From Mucilaginibacter limnophilus (lineage in GTDB: Bacteria; Bacteroidota; Bacteroidia; Sphingobacteriales; Sphingobacteriaceae), in NCBI RefSeq assembly GCF_004005815.1, contig NZ_SACK01000001.1, positions 310,001-374,000 of the forward strand: DNA of 64,000 nt. Direction: 5' to 3'. How positions within the stretch are numbered: position 1 is the stretch's first letter; each line of letters starts with the position of its first letter. The notes beneath the pieces are model-generated. The model did not search any database. It was not told where the DNA came from and saw only the letters and a list, made by a program, of their open reading frames with translations. The position numbers were made by a program, and so were the translations under genes. Positions 36,582 to 45,214 of this stretch are shown piece by piece.

Positions 36582-36696
36582 GGTGTATACCCTGTTGACG
36601 TCAACACCTGCATTTGCATTACCAATCCATAATTATCAAGAACAATTCTAAATAGTATATATCGCTAACAATAAACATTATTCGGACTACGTTTCG

Positions 36697-36704
36697 TATT
36701 TTTG
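36697..36704 (+). promoter_or_regulatory. -7 element of ccmE
   Basis: TATTTTTG matches TAnnTTTG and lies 30 bp before the ATG at 36735. Confidence 0.45.
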
Positions 36705-36734
36705 TACCCTGATTTAGAAGGATTAAACCGTATA

Positions 36735-37148
36735 ATGAAAAAGAGTTCAATTTTCGGAATAATTATCATAGCCATTGCCATAGCGGTGGTTATCAGTACT
36801 TATTCAAGCTCAAGCACTTATGGTACCTTTGCCGACGCGAAGCAAACCGACAGTGAATTACATATTGTAGGGCATTTAAATAAGCAAAAAGAGCTTTATT
36901 ACGATGCTACCAAGGATGCCAATTATTTTTCTTTCTATATGAAAGATAATAAAGGCCAGGAGTGTAAAGTAGTGTTTTCGGGTACAAAACCTCAGGACTT
37001 TGAGCGCTCAGAGCAGATAGTGCTTACCGGCCAAATGCGCGGCAGTGAGTTCCACGCGTCAAAAATATTAATGAAATGCCCGTCTAAATACACCGAAGAT
37101 AAATTAGACGTCACCGAAGTTAGCGCTAAAAAGAGCGCCAGTTTATAA
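36735..37148 (+). CDS. ccmE: Cytochrome c maturation protein CcmE, CxxxY type
   Basis: Periplasmic heme chaperone. The ATG at 36735 (137 residues) gives a proper membrane anchor, KKSSIFGIIIIAIAIAVVIS; an upstream TTG is unlikely. The OB-fold domain has DNKGQECKVVFSGTKPQDF and GQMRGSEFHASKILMKCPSKY. The heme-attaching His of classical CcmE (HxxxY) is replaced by C115, with Y119 kept: the CxxxY form known from the system I* Ccm of Desulfovibrio and archaea. Followed by ccmF after 9 bp. Confidence 0.92.
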   Translation: MKKSSIFGIIIIAIAIAVVISTYSSSSTYGTFADAKQTDSELHIVGHLNKQKELYYDATKDANYFSFYMKDNKGQECKVVFSGTKPQDFERSEQIVLTGQMRGSEFHASKILMKCPSKYTEDKLDVTEVSAKKSASL

Positions 37149-37157
37149 AGTTTTTTA

Positions 37158-39632
37158 ATGGATATAGCTTACAAAGGCGAACACCTTTTCCCGGGCCAGC
37201 TGGGCCAGATTTTTATTGTACTTGCGTTTGGCGCTGCACTGTTATCGTTCATCAGTTATTATTTTGCGTCAGGTAAAAGTGAAGCCGACCCTGAGCAGCG
37301 CACCTGGCTACGTATGGGCCGCATTGGCTTTTGGTTAAACACGGTGGCCATATTGGGTATGGGTACCTGCCTGTTTTATATTCTTTACAATCACTATTTC
37401 GAATACCATTATGCATGGTCGTACACCTCGCGTGATCTGCCGGTTTACTACCTTGTTTCAGGTTTCTGGAATGGGCAGGAAGGCGGCTTTTTGCTGTGGA
37501 TGTTCTGGCAGGCTGTGCTGGGCAATATCCTGATATGGAAAGCAGGCTCATGGGAAAAACCGGTGCTTACTACTGTAGCTTTGTCGCAGGTGATACTTAC
37601 CTCGATGGTGCTTGGTGTAGAAGTACTAGGTACCCGCATCGGCAGCTCGCCTTTCTTATTACTGCGGGATGCAATGGCCGACGCACCGATATTTAAAAAC
37701 CCCGACTATCTTTCTTTTATAAAAGACGGCAAGGGCATGAACCCTTCGCTGCAAAACTACTGGATGGTTATCCATCCGCCTACACTGTTTTTGGGTATCG
37801 CGGCTATGGTTGTGCCATTTGCTTACGCGGTTGCCGGTTTATGGCAGCGCCGTTATAAAGAATGGGTAACTGTTGCCATTCCATATGCTTTGTTTGCCTG
37901 TATGATATTGGGTACAGGTATCATTATGGGATCGTTCTGGGCGTATGAGTCGCTTAACTTTGGCGGTTTCTGGGCCTGGGACCCGGTTGAAAACGCCTCG
38001 TTATTCCCGTGGTTAGTGCTGGTTGCGGCATTGCACGTACTTATAGTATTTAAAAATACAGGGCATTCATATTTTACCGCCACATTTTTGGTAATGACCA
38101 GCTTTGTTCTGGTATGGTACTCCTCATTCCTTGCGCGAAGCGGTGTATTGGGTGAATCATCAGTGCACGCCTTTACTGATTTGGGCATGTTCGGACAATT
38201 GGTATTTGGAATTATTGTTTTCCTTGTGCTTTCGGTTGTATTAATGATTGTCCGCTGGAAAGAGCTACCAATTACCAGGAAGGACGAAGAAACTTACTCC
38301 CGTGAGTTCTGGATGTTTGTGGGTGCGGTATTCTTGGGTTTATCATGTTTCCACCTTATTGTGGTTACTTCAGTACCGGTTTGGAACAAAATGTTTGGCA
38401 CCAGCCTTGCGCCGCCAACTGATACTGTAAAACACTACAATATCATCCAGTCGTCGTTCGCAGTAGTGATAGCACTGTTGAGCGGCTTTACACAATTTTT
38501 GAAATACCGCAAAACTGACATAACCCGCTTCTTCATCACTACAGGTGTTTACCTGTTATTCTCAGCGTTGGTAACTGCGCTTATAGTATTTATCACGGGC
38601 TTTAACAGGCTTCACTACGTTTTTATACTGGTAATGCTGTGCTCAATTTATTCAATTGTGGCTAACGGTAAAGTTTTAGCTGACGCCCTTAAAGGTAAGT
38701 TTAAATTAGCCGGATCAGCAGTAGCACATATCGGTTTTGGGCTGATGCTGGTTGGCGCGCTCATTTCGGCAGGTACGCAAAAAGTCGTGTCTGAAAACCG
38801 CACAGGTGAACAATACAGTGCCGAATTCGCCAAAGAGAATGATCCGAAAGAAAACATCTTGTTATATAAAAATGAGCCTATTACCATGGGCGAATACCAG
38901 GTAACCTTTAGAGGCGATACCGTTGAAGGCCTAAACCATTATTTCAACGTCGACTATAAAAAAGTTGATGCTGAAGGCAAGGTAAAAGAAGAATTTACAT
39001 TGCGCCCCAATGTACAGGCTAATGGTAACGGGCAAGGCTTCACGTCGTCTCCTGACACCAAACATTATCCGTTGCACGATCTGTACACGCACATTACCAT
39101 GACTAATGTGTTAAATACTGAAACACCTGCTGCAAGCGGTGAAGCAGGCCATGGCGAGGCTGAAAATGACGATAAAAATTACGATCCGCCGATGACGCAT
39201 GAAGTTGCCGTTGGTGATACCATTACCTACCGCGACGGTTTTATAGTGCTGAAAGGTTTGAACAGAAACGCTAAGCTGGAAAGTATCCCGCTTGCTGATG
39301 GCGATTTGGCAGTTGGCGCTCAACTTGAAGTTACTTCGCATGGCAAAATCTATAACGCCGAACCTGTGTATCTGATAAAAGGCCGCAGTGTGTTTGATTT
39401 TCCGAAGAAGATAGAGGATTTAGGCCTGAAGTTAAAATTTTCTAAGATCATCCCTGACAAAGGCAAAATGGAAATAATGGTTTACCAGCAGCCTGAGAGT
39501 AAGAAGAAATTTATTGTAATGAAGGCTATCCAGTTTCCGTACATTAACTTGTTATGGGCAGGTACAATCATTATGGTTATCGGTTTCCTGATGTCGATTT
39601 TCAGACGGAATAGCGAATTAAAAGTTCGTTAA
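37158..39632 (+). CDS. ccmF: Cytochrome c heme lyase subunit CcmF
   Basis: Integral membrane heme lyase that joins heme to apocytochrome c. The 824 residues form many helices. Signature motifs: GFWNGQEGGFLLWMFW (about residues 98-113), HPPTLFLGIAAM, and the WWD domain FGGFWAWDPVENASLFPWL (about 269-287). LARSGVLGESSVHAFTDLG follows. A periplasmic soluble C-terminal region (about 540-790) precedes a last helix. ccmG and ccmH do not follow; a dioxygenase gene does. Confidence 0.95.
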   Translation: MDIAYKGEHLFPGQLGQIFIVLAFGAALLSFISYYFASGKSEADPEQRTWLRMGRIGFWLNTVAILGMGTCLFYILYNHYFEYHYAWSYTSRDLPVYYLVSGFWNGQEGGFLLWMFWQAVLGNILIWKAGSWEKPVLTTVALSQVILTSMVLGVEVLGTRIGSSPFLLLRDAMADAPIFKNPDYLSFIKDGKGMNPSLQNYWMVIHPPTLFLGIAAMVVPFAYAVAGLWQRRYKEWVTVAIPYALFACMILGTGIIMGSFWAYESLNFGGFWAWDPVENASLFPWLVLVAALHVLIVFKNTGHSYFTATFLVMTSFVLVWYSSFLARSGVLGESSVHAFTDLGMFGQLVFGIIVFLVLSVVLMIVRWKELPITRKDEETYSREFWMFVGAVFLGLSCFHLIVVTSVPVWNKMFGTSLAPPTDTVKHYNIIQSSFAVVIALLSGFTQFLKYRKTDITRFFITTGVYLLFSALVTALIVFITGFNRLHYVFILVMLCSIYSIVANGKVLADALKGKFKLAGSAVAHIGFGLMLVGALISAGTQKVVSENRTGEQYSAEFAKENDPKENILLYKNEPITMGEYQVTFRGDTVEGLNHYFNVDYKKVDAEGKVKEEFTLRPNVQANGNGQGFTSSPDTKHYPLHDLYTHITMTNVLNTETPAASGEAGHGEAENDDKNYDPPMTHEVAVGDTITYRDGFIVLKGLNRNAKLESIPLADGDLAVGAQLEVTSHGKIYNAEPVYLIKGRSVFDFPKKIEDLGLKLKFSKIIPDKGKMEIMVYQQPESKKKFIVMKAIQFPYINLLWAGTIIMVIGFLMSIFRRNSELKVR

Positions 39633-39635
39633 GCA

Positions 39636-40352
39636 ATGTCTTTGCAGTTGTATCGCGAACAGGTAGATAATAACGGATTCACTGTTATACCGGCTGTGTA
39701 CACTGTCGGGGAAATTGATGCTATTTCAAAATCAATTGCGCTTGCAGGACATGTATCGCCAAACTTTCGTAAAACTGACGACCTTTTTGCTATAAGACAG
39801 CTTTTTAAGGAAGTACCTGGACTGTTACCGCTTGTTTTTAATGGGAGGTTGAAAGCATTGATCAACAATTTGTTCGGTCCTGAATATTTTCTTATAAAAT
39901 CTATCTACTTCGATAAACCCGGTAACTCCAACTGGTTTGTCGCCTATCATCAGGACCTTACAATTTCTGTAGATAAAAAGGCCGATATAGAGGGCTTTTC
40001 GTCATGGACAATTAAGAGCGATCAGTTTGCTGTGCAACCGCCTGTTACAATACTTAACGATAATTTTACTATCCGGATTCATTTAGACGATACCAATGCG
40101 GATAATGGCGCATTAAAGGTTATTCCGGGTATTCATAAGAAAGGCATTTACCGGCCTGATCAAATTGATTTAACTGTTGACAAAGAAACAATTTGCAATG
40201 TTCCTGCAGGTGGTGTGATGATTATGAAGCCGTTGCTCATGCATGCATCTAATAGAACGCTAAATAACAAAAACCGGAGAGTGATACATCTTGAATTAAG
40301 CAAAGCGGAACTGCCTGATGAAATCAAATGGGCGGAAAGATTAGTACTTTAA
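39636..40352 (+). CDS. Phytanoyl-CoA dioxygenase (PhyH) family protein
   Basis: A 238-residue Fe(II)/2-oxoglutarate-dependent oxygenase. The iron ligands appear as HQD in VAYHQDLTI (about residues 107-113) and the distal His in PLLMHASNRT; an Arg for 2-oxoglutarate follows (NKNRRVIHLE). HLDDTNADNGALKVIPGIHK is the typical mid-region. The substrate is unknown. It starts 3 bp after ccmF and is probably in the same message without obvious functional link. Confidence 0.85.
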   Translation: MSLQLYREQVDNNGFTVIPAVYTVGEIDAISKSIALAGHVSPNFRKTDDLFAIRQLFKEVPGLLPLVFNGRLKALINNLFGPEYFLIKSIYFDKPGNSNWFVAYHQDLTISVDKKADIEGFSSWTIKSDQFAVQPPVTILNDNFTIRIHLDDTNADNGALKVIPGIHKKGIYRPDQIDLTVDKETICNVPAGGVMIMKPLLMHASNRTLNNKNRRVIHLELSKAELPDEIKWAERLVL

Positions 40353-40396
40353 CTACTCACTTCATTCAACCACTCAATAATCACTACTTTTACCTT

Positions 40397-41179
40397 ATGC
40401 GCATAACACTTATCGGTTCGGGCAATGTTGCTACGCATTTGGGTGCGGCGTTTAAAAACGCGGGGCATAAAATTGTGCAGGTGTATAGTCCAACGATGCA
40501 AAACGCAGCTTTGCTGGCTTATCATTTAGGTGCGGAACCAATAGACGACCTTGCTAACATTGATCCGGATACCGGCCTCTTTGTTATCGCTGTAAAGGAC
40601 GATGCTATTAGCGGGATAGCTAAACAACTGTCGGTATATCAAAAGCTTATTGTGCATACTTCGGGTGCAACAAGTATATCTGCATTGGAGATTTTTACTA
40701 CACAATCAGGAGTTTTCTATCCATTGCAAACCTTCAGTAAAACCCGTGAGCTGGATTTCAGGCAAGTGCCGTTATGCATTGAGGGTGCCAGTGAAGAGAT
40801 AACTAATACTTTACTAACGCTTGCCCAAACAGTAAGTAATAATGTTTACAAAGTAAGTTCTGATCAACGAAAAACCTTACACCTTGCGGCGGTGTTTGCC
40901 TGTAACTTCCCTAATTATTTATATCATATTTCCCAGCAATTACTTGAGCAACATGACCTTCAGTTTGATATTATCCGCCCGCTGATTGACGAGACCGCGC
41001 AAAAGGTGCAGCAGTACCTTCCGGCCGATGTGCAAACCGGTCCGGCGGTGCGAAATGATGAAAAAACCATGGAGGCACATTTGCAGTTATTAAATGACAA
41101 TGCTGAGTTTCAGGTGATTTACAAATTGCTTAGTCAGGGTATTATCAAAATGGAGAAATGGCGGCAGCAACACCGCTAA
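40397..41179 (+). CDS. Rossmann-fold oxidoreductase with DUF2520 domain
   Basis: A 260-residue protein from the ATG at 40397, which sits right before the dinucleotide-binding motif MRITLIGSGNVATHLGAAF; a longer frame upstream overlaps phyH and is not plausible. The N-terminal half resembles F420/NADP-dependent oxidoreductases. The C-terminal DUF2520 region has HLAAVFACNFPNYLY and GPAVRNDEKTMEAHL. It is common next to kdsC and maf in Bacteroidota. Substrate unknown. Confidence 0.85.
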   Translation: MRITLIGSGNVATHLGAAFKNAGHKIVQVYSPTMQNAALLAYHLGAEPIDDLANIDPDTGLFVIAVKDDAISGIAKQLSVYQKLIVHTSGATSISALEIFTTQSGVFYPLQTFSKTRELDFRQVPLCIEGASEEITNTLLTLAQTVSNNVYKVSSDQRKTLHLAAVFACNFPNYLYHISQQLLEQHDLQFDIIRPLIDETAQKVQQYLPADVQTGPAVRNDEKTMEAHLQLLNDNAEFQVIYKLLSQGIIKMEKWRQQHR

Positions 41180-41185
41180 AATTGT

Positions 41186-41193
41186 TACTTTTG
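41186..41193 (+). promoter_or_regulatory. -7 element of the [2Fe-2S] ferredoxin gene, leaderless spacing
   Basis: TACTTTTG ends 5 bp before the ATG at 41199. Confidence 0.45.
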
Positions 41194-41198
41194 CCGAA

Positions 41199-41531
41199 AT
41201 GAATATTTTTAAGGTAAAGATAAACTTTGAAGAGGCGGGGCACGAAACTGTGGAATTGCCTATTGCCGAAGGTGAATCGGTACTGGATGTATGCCTTGAA
41301 AACGGCATTGAACTGCAGCACAATTGCGGTGGTGTATGCGGTTGCAGCACCTGCCATGTATATGTAAACCAGGGGATGGATAACATCCAGGAAATATCAG
41401 ATAAAGAAGAAGACTTTATTGACCGTGCGGTAAATCCGCGCATTAATTCGCGCCTCGGCTGCCAGTGCGTGGTACTTGATGGCGATATTGAAGTTACACT
41501 TCCCGACCAGTCGCAGTTTTTAGGACATTAA
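41199..41531 (+). CDS. fdx: Adrenodoxin-type [2Fe-2S] ferredoxin
   Basis: A 110-residue electron carrier. The cluster ligands follow the ISC/adrenodoxin spacing: CGGVCGCSTCHVYV gives Cx5Cx2C and a fourth Cys is in SRLGCQCVV. Acidic patches (DKEEDFIDRA) suit a redox-partner surface. Being followed by iscX 16 bp downstream suggests a role in iron-sulfur cluster assembly. Confidence 0.93.
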   Translation: MNIFKVKINFEEAGHETVELPIAEGESVLDVCLENGIELQHNCGGVCGCSTCHVYVNQGMDNIQEISDKEEDFIDRAVNPRINSRLGCQCVVLDGDIEVTLPDQSQFLGH

Positions 41532-41547
41532 CAAGCTACATAAATAC

Positions 41548-41790
41548 ATGACAGACGACAGATTTGCCCTGCCCATACACTGGAACGACTATGAGGACAT
41601 TGCCATTGAACTTTATGAAAAGTTTGGTGATGACTTTAACGAGGCTAAAATATACCGCATCCGTTTTACCGACTTACTTGAATGGGTATTGACGTTGCCA
41701 AATTTTGCCGGCACGCGTGAAGAAGCAAACGAAGGCCACTTAGAGCAGATACAATCGGCCTGGGTGTACGAATGGCGCGACCATCAATAG
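41548..41790 (+). CDS. iscX: Fe-S assembly protein IscX
   Basis: An 80-residue acidic protein that binds IscS and modulates cluster formation. Family features are visible along the chain: IHWNDYEDIAIELYEKFGD, then IRFTDLLEWVLTLPNFAG and QSAWVYEWRDHQ at the C-terminus. No iscS/U/A genes are in the window. Confidence 0.92.
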   Translation: MTDDRFALPIHWNDYEDIAIELYEKFGDDFNEAKIYRIRFTDLLEWVLTLPNFAGTREEANEGHLEQIQSAWVYEWRDHQ

Positions 41791-41891
41791 TGCCTGCAGT
41801 TTGCGGTTTCATGTAGGTAGTTATCAGTGAAATCGGCACACAAATTGGTGTAATCGGTGTAATCAATCTTTAATCGGTGCAATCCCCTATA

Positions 41892-42416
41892 ATGGAATCC
41901 TTTTTAAACAAGTTAAAAGACATTACCACATTTGTATTTGATGTTGATGGTGTGCTTACCGATGGTACGGTTTACGTATCAGAAGAAACGGGAGAGCAAA
42001 GCCGCCCGTTTAATATAAAAGATGGCTATGCGCTGCAACTGGCTGTTAAGGTTGGTTATAACGTTTGCGCTATATCGGGGAGCCGTTCAAAAAGCTCTAT
42101 TCATCGCTTAAATAGTCTTGGTGTAACCGATGTATTTGTTGGAGCACGCGATAAAACAGAAAAGTTTAAACTTTACCTGGAAGAAAAGCGCTTGAAAGCC
42201 GCCAATGTTTTATACATGGGTGATGATATTCCCGACCTTGGTGTGATACAAATGGCGGGTTTGCCGGTTTGCCCTGCTGATGCCGCCGAAGAAATTAAAG
42301 CTGTTTGCGACTATGTGTCGCCTATCCCCGGAGGACGAGGCTGCGTGCGTGACGTTATTGAAAAGGTATTAAAGATACAGGGCAAGTGGATGAACGCCGA
42401 AGCTTATAGCTGGTAA
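41892..42416 (+). CDS. kdsC: KDO 8-phosphate phosphatase family HAD hydrolase
   Basis: Releases phosphate from KDO-8-P for lipopolysaccharide core synthesis. The 174 residues start at ATG 41892, close to the HAD nucleophile motif FVFDVDGVLTDG. The KdsC-specific FNIKDGYALQLAVKVGY, AISGSRSKS, KTEKF and YMGDDIPDLG motifs are present. Small C0-type HAD without cap, so tetrameric. The organism therefore likely makes KDO-containing LPS. Confidence 0.92.
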   Translation: MESFLNKLKDITTFVFDVDGVLTDGTVYVSEETGEQSRPFNIKDGYALQLAVKVGYNVCAISGSRSKSSIHRLNSLGVTDVFVGARDKTEKFKLYLEEKRLKAANVLYMGDDIPDLGVIQMAGLPVCPADAAEEIKAVCDYVSPIPGGRGCVRDVIEKVLKIQGKWMNAEAYSW

Positions 42417-42470
42417 TTTAGTCAGTAGTCATTTGTCAATAGTCATTGGTAATCTTCTTTTCTCCAGCGA

Positions 42471-43037
42471 ATGAACAACATCAAAGTAATTCTCGCTTCA
42501 AAATCTCCTCGCCGGCAGGATCTGCTCAGGCTGATGGATGTTGATTTCCGCATTGTTTTAAAGGACGTGGACGAAAGTTATCCTGCCGGATTGACACCTG
42601 AAGAAATAGCCGTTTATATCGCTGCAAAAAAAGCCGAAGCTTTTGATGAAGAGCCGGGTGATGAGGTGGTGCTTACGGCTGATACCATTGTGGCTATTGA
42701 GGGTGAAATACTGGGTAAGCCTGAATCTCCTGCCCATGCGGTTGAAATGCTGAAAAAGCTATCAGGTAAAATGCACAGGGTGGTCACTGGAGTATGCCTT
42801 TTTTATAAAGGTCAGTACAACAAGTTTTTTGATGTATCTGAAGTATTCTTTCGTCAGTTAACTGACGAAGAGATACAGTATTATGTAGAAAAATATCAGC
42901 CTCTGGACAAAGCCGGCTCATACGGCATACAGGAGTTCATCGGCCTGATCGGCATCGAGCGTATTAATGGCTCCTACACCAACGTTGTTGGCTTACCTAC
43001 TGAAAAGGTGTATCAGCAATTGAAACAATTGATATAA
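42471..43037 (+). CDS. maf: Maf family nucleotide pyrophosphatase
   Basis: House-cleaning dTTP/UTP pyrophosphatase. The 188 residues contain the Maf start ILASKSPRRQDLL, DESYPAGLTPEE, the catalytic-region VVLTADTIVA and GKPESPAHAVEML. The C-terminal KAGSYGIQEFIGLIGIERING follows. It follows kdsC in the same orientation. Confidence 0.94.
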   Translation: MNNIKVILASKSPRRQDLLRLMDVDFRIVLKDVDESYPAGLTPEEIAVYIAAKKAEAFDEEPGDEVVLTADTIVAIEGEILGKPESPAHAVEMLKKLSGKMHRVVTGVCLFYKGQYNKFFDVSEVFFRQLTDEEIQYYVEKYQPLDKAGSYGIQEFIGLIGIERINGSYTNVVGLPTEKVYQQLKQLI

Positions 43038-43065
43038 TTACGCATTTCATGTACTTTGCATAGTA

Positions 43066-43821
43066 ATGCAAATACACTTTCCTGTAAATGTTCACATTGG
43101 CAGCTTAACTATTCCAGCACACCTGCTGTGTGAAACGCTCGCTTATTTTATCGGTTACCGTTATTATACTTATTTAAGAAAGCATACTAACGATGCCATC
43201 AGCGCCAGCCACAGGCTCATTATATTTGTAGGCGCGGCAGCCGGAGCATTTCTTGGTTCGCACCTGATTGGCATATTTGAAAATCCTGATCTTCTTAAAA
43301 ATGTATCGCTGGTTTACTTTTTAGGTAATAAAACTATCGTCGGTGGTTTTTTAGGCGGATTAATTGGGGTGGAGGTCACAAAAAAACAGATCGGTGTAAA
43401 AGTATCGTCTGGCGACTTGATGGTGTACCCGTTAATATTGGCAATGATTATTGGCCGCACTGGGTGTTTTTTAGCCGGACTTGAAGATGGTACGTATGGA
43501 GTGCCTGCCAACCTGCCATGGGCTATAAATTTTGGTGATGGAATACGCAGGCACCCAACCAATTTATATGAAATATTTTTCTGGATACTGCTTTCGCTCA
43601 GTCTTGCCGAGTTTGAAAAGAAATATCGTTTTTCAAATGGTGCCCGTTTTAAAGTATTTATGGTGGGGTATCTGTTATTCCGTTTTTGCATCGAATTTAT
43701 AAAACCGGCTTACTTTTTTAGTTTTGGATTATCGGTTATTCAACTGGCTTGTTTAGCCGGATTATTGTATTATTATAGAATATTTGTCCGCCCTTCATCA
43801 TTAGTTGAAAGCCATGCCTGA
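43066..43821 (+). CDS. Divergent prolipoprotein diacylglyceryl transferase (Lgt) homologue
   Basis: A 251-residue protein with about seven membrane helices. Lgt landmarks are GRTGCFLAGLEDGTYG (about 126-141), RRHPTNLYE and LFRFCIEFIKP. The HGG motif of catalytic Lgt, which carries an essential His, reads VGG here (NKTIVGGFLGGLIG), so it may not be a true Lgt. It overlaps a Tes-like radical SAM gene by 8 bp, which is followed by a small membrane protein with a 4-bp overlap. The context suggests a lipid-processing unit rather than housekeeping lipoprotein maturation (inference). Confidence 0.8.
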   Translation: MQIHFPVNVHIGSLTIPAHLLCETLAYFIGYRYYTYLRKHTNDAISASHRLIIFVGAAAGAFLGSHLIGIFENPDLLKNVSLVYFLGNKTIVGGFLGGLIGVEVTKKQIGVKVSSGDLMVYPLILAMIIGRTGCFLAGLEDGTYGVPANLPWAINFGDGIRRHPTNLYEIFFWILLSLSLAEFEKKYRFSNGARFKVFMVGYLLFRFCIEFIKPAYFFSFGLSVIQLACLAGLLYYYRIFVRPSSLVESHA

Positions 43822-45214
43822 ACGTCCGTATATTTATTATGATTTTACTCTAAGCATCTGCTCAACATGCCTCAGGCGGATTGAAGCCAAAATTGTTTTT
43901 GAAAACGATAACGTTTATATGCTTAAGCGATGCCCTCAACATGGTCGGGAAAAAGTATTGATTGCTACAGATATCGAGTATTACAAAAACTGCCGTAATT
44001 ATGCCAAACGCAGTGAGATGCCACTTAGGTTTAACATGCCTACGCACTACGGGTGCCCGTATGATTGCGGGCTGTGCAGCGATCATGAACAGCATTCCTG
44101 CTTAACGGTTGTTGAGGTAACCGACAGGTGTAACTTAACTTGCCCAACCTGTTATGCCATGTCATCACCACATTATGGCAGGCACCGCACGCTGGAAGAA
44201 ATTGAACAAATGCTTGATGTAGTAGTGCGTAATGAAGGCCAGCCCGACGTGGTACAACTAAGTGGTGGTGAGCCTACCATTCATCCTCAATTTTTCGAGA
44301 TATTGGATATTGCCAAAACAAAGCCTATCAGGCATTTGATGTTGAATACAAACGGCATTCGCATAGCTAAAGATGAAAAGTTTGTGCAGCGGCTGGCTAC
44401 CTATATGCCTGATTTTGAGATATACCTGCAGTTTGATTCGTTTAAAAAAGAAGCGCTTGAGCAACTGCGCGGAGAGGATTTGCGTGAGGTAAGGCTTAAA
44501 GCCATTGAACATCTCAACAAATACAATTTGTCAACCACTTTGGTTGTTACTTTACAGAAGGGATTAAATACTGATGAGATAGGGCAAATAATAGAGTATG
44601 CCCTGAAACAACCTTGTGTAAGAGGCGTAACTTTTCAGCCTACTCAGCAGGCCGGCAGGCTGGTTAATTTTAATCCTGCTACTGACAGGTATACCATGAC
44701 CGAAGTGCGGACAGCAATACTTGAGCAAACCAATATCTTTAACAAGAACGACCTTATACCTGTGCCCTGCAATCCCGACGCGTTGGTAATGGGCTACGCG
44801 CTCAAACTTAACGGAGAAGTTTTTCCGCTTACAAGGATGATTAATCCTGATGACTTGCTTGATAATTCGAAGAACACTATCGTTTATGAGCAGGACGAGC
44901 GGCTTAAATCCCACTTGTTAAACATGTTCAGCACCGGTAATTCTGTCGACAAGGCTACTGAACATTTAAAATCCATAATGTGCTGCCTGCCCGAAATAGA
45001 CGCGCCTAATCTCGGGTACGATAATTTGTTCCGAATAATTATTATGAACTTTATTGATGCGCAAAATTTTGATGTACGGGCTATTAAAAAATCATGCGTA
45101 CATATAGTTAATAAAGATCTAAAAATCATCCCGTTTGAAACTATGAATATTTTTTACCGTGATGATAAAGTTGAATACCTTAACCAATTAAGAAACGAAA
45201 TACCGGTGTTATGA
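43814..45214 (+). CDS. Radical SAM enzyme resembling tetraether lipid synthase (Tes/MJ0619 group)
   Basis: A 466-residue protein from the ATG at 43814 (a TTG is three codons upstream). It has a rubredoxin-like N-terminal knuckle (CSTC at 16-19, RCPQHG near 40). An extra Cys cluster is HYGCPYDCGLCSDH (C81, C85, C88) plus C96. The radical SAM motif CNLTCPTC follows (C106, C110, C113), then the SAM-binding LSGGEPTIHP. C-terminal cysteines are in KSIMCCLPE and KKSCVH. This layout matches the COG1964/MJ0619 group, where Tes couples lipid chains by C-C bonds. The actual substrate is unknown. Confidence 0.88.
   Translation: MPERPYIYYDFTLSICSTCLRRIEAKIVFENDNVYMLKRCPQHGREKVLIATDIEYYKNCRNYAKRSEMPLRFNMPTHYGCPYDCGLCSDHEQHSCLTVVEVTDRCNLTCPTCYAMSSPHYGRHRTLEEIEQMLDVVVRNEGQPDVVQLSGGEPTIHPQFFEILDIAKTKPIRHLMLNTNGIRIAKDEKFVQRLATYMPDFEIYLQFDSFKKEALEQLRGEDLREVRLKAIEHLNKYNLSTTLVVTLQKGLNTDEIGQIIEYALKQPCVRGVTFQPTQQAGRLVNFNPATDRYTMTEVRTAILEQTNIFNKNDLIPVPCNPDALVMGYALKLNGEVFPLTRMINPDDLLDNSKNTIVYEQDERLKSHLLNMFSTGNSVDKATEHLKSIMCCLPEIDAPNLGYDNLFRIIIMNFIDAQNFDVRAIKKSCVHIVNKDLKIIPFETMNIFYRDDKVEYLNQLRNEIPVL

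Noticed and set aside
36152..36625. Long minus-strand reading frame with (TPS)n repeats and a plus-strand (GVD)n frame at 36435-36632
   Set aside because: Both are forced open by the 9-bp tandem array, whose unit length is a multiple of three. No promoter, family or codon bias supports translation.
43066..43821. Calling this gene the housekeeping lgt
   Set aside because: The essential HGG motif reads VGG and the gene is locked to a radical SAM gene, so a plain lgt label would be misleading without whole-genome evidence.
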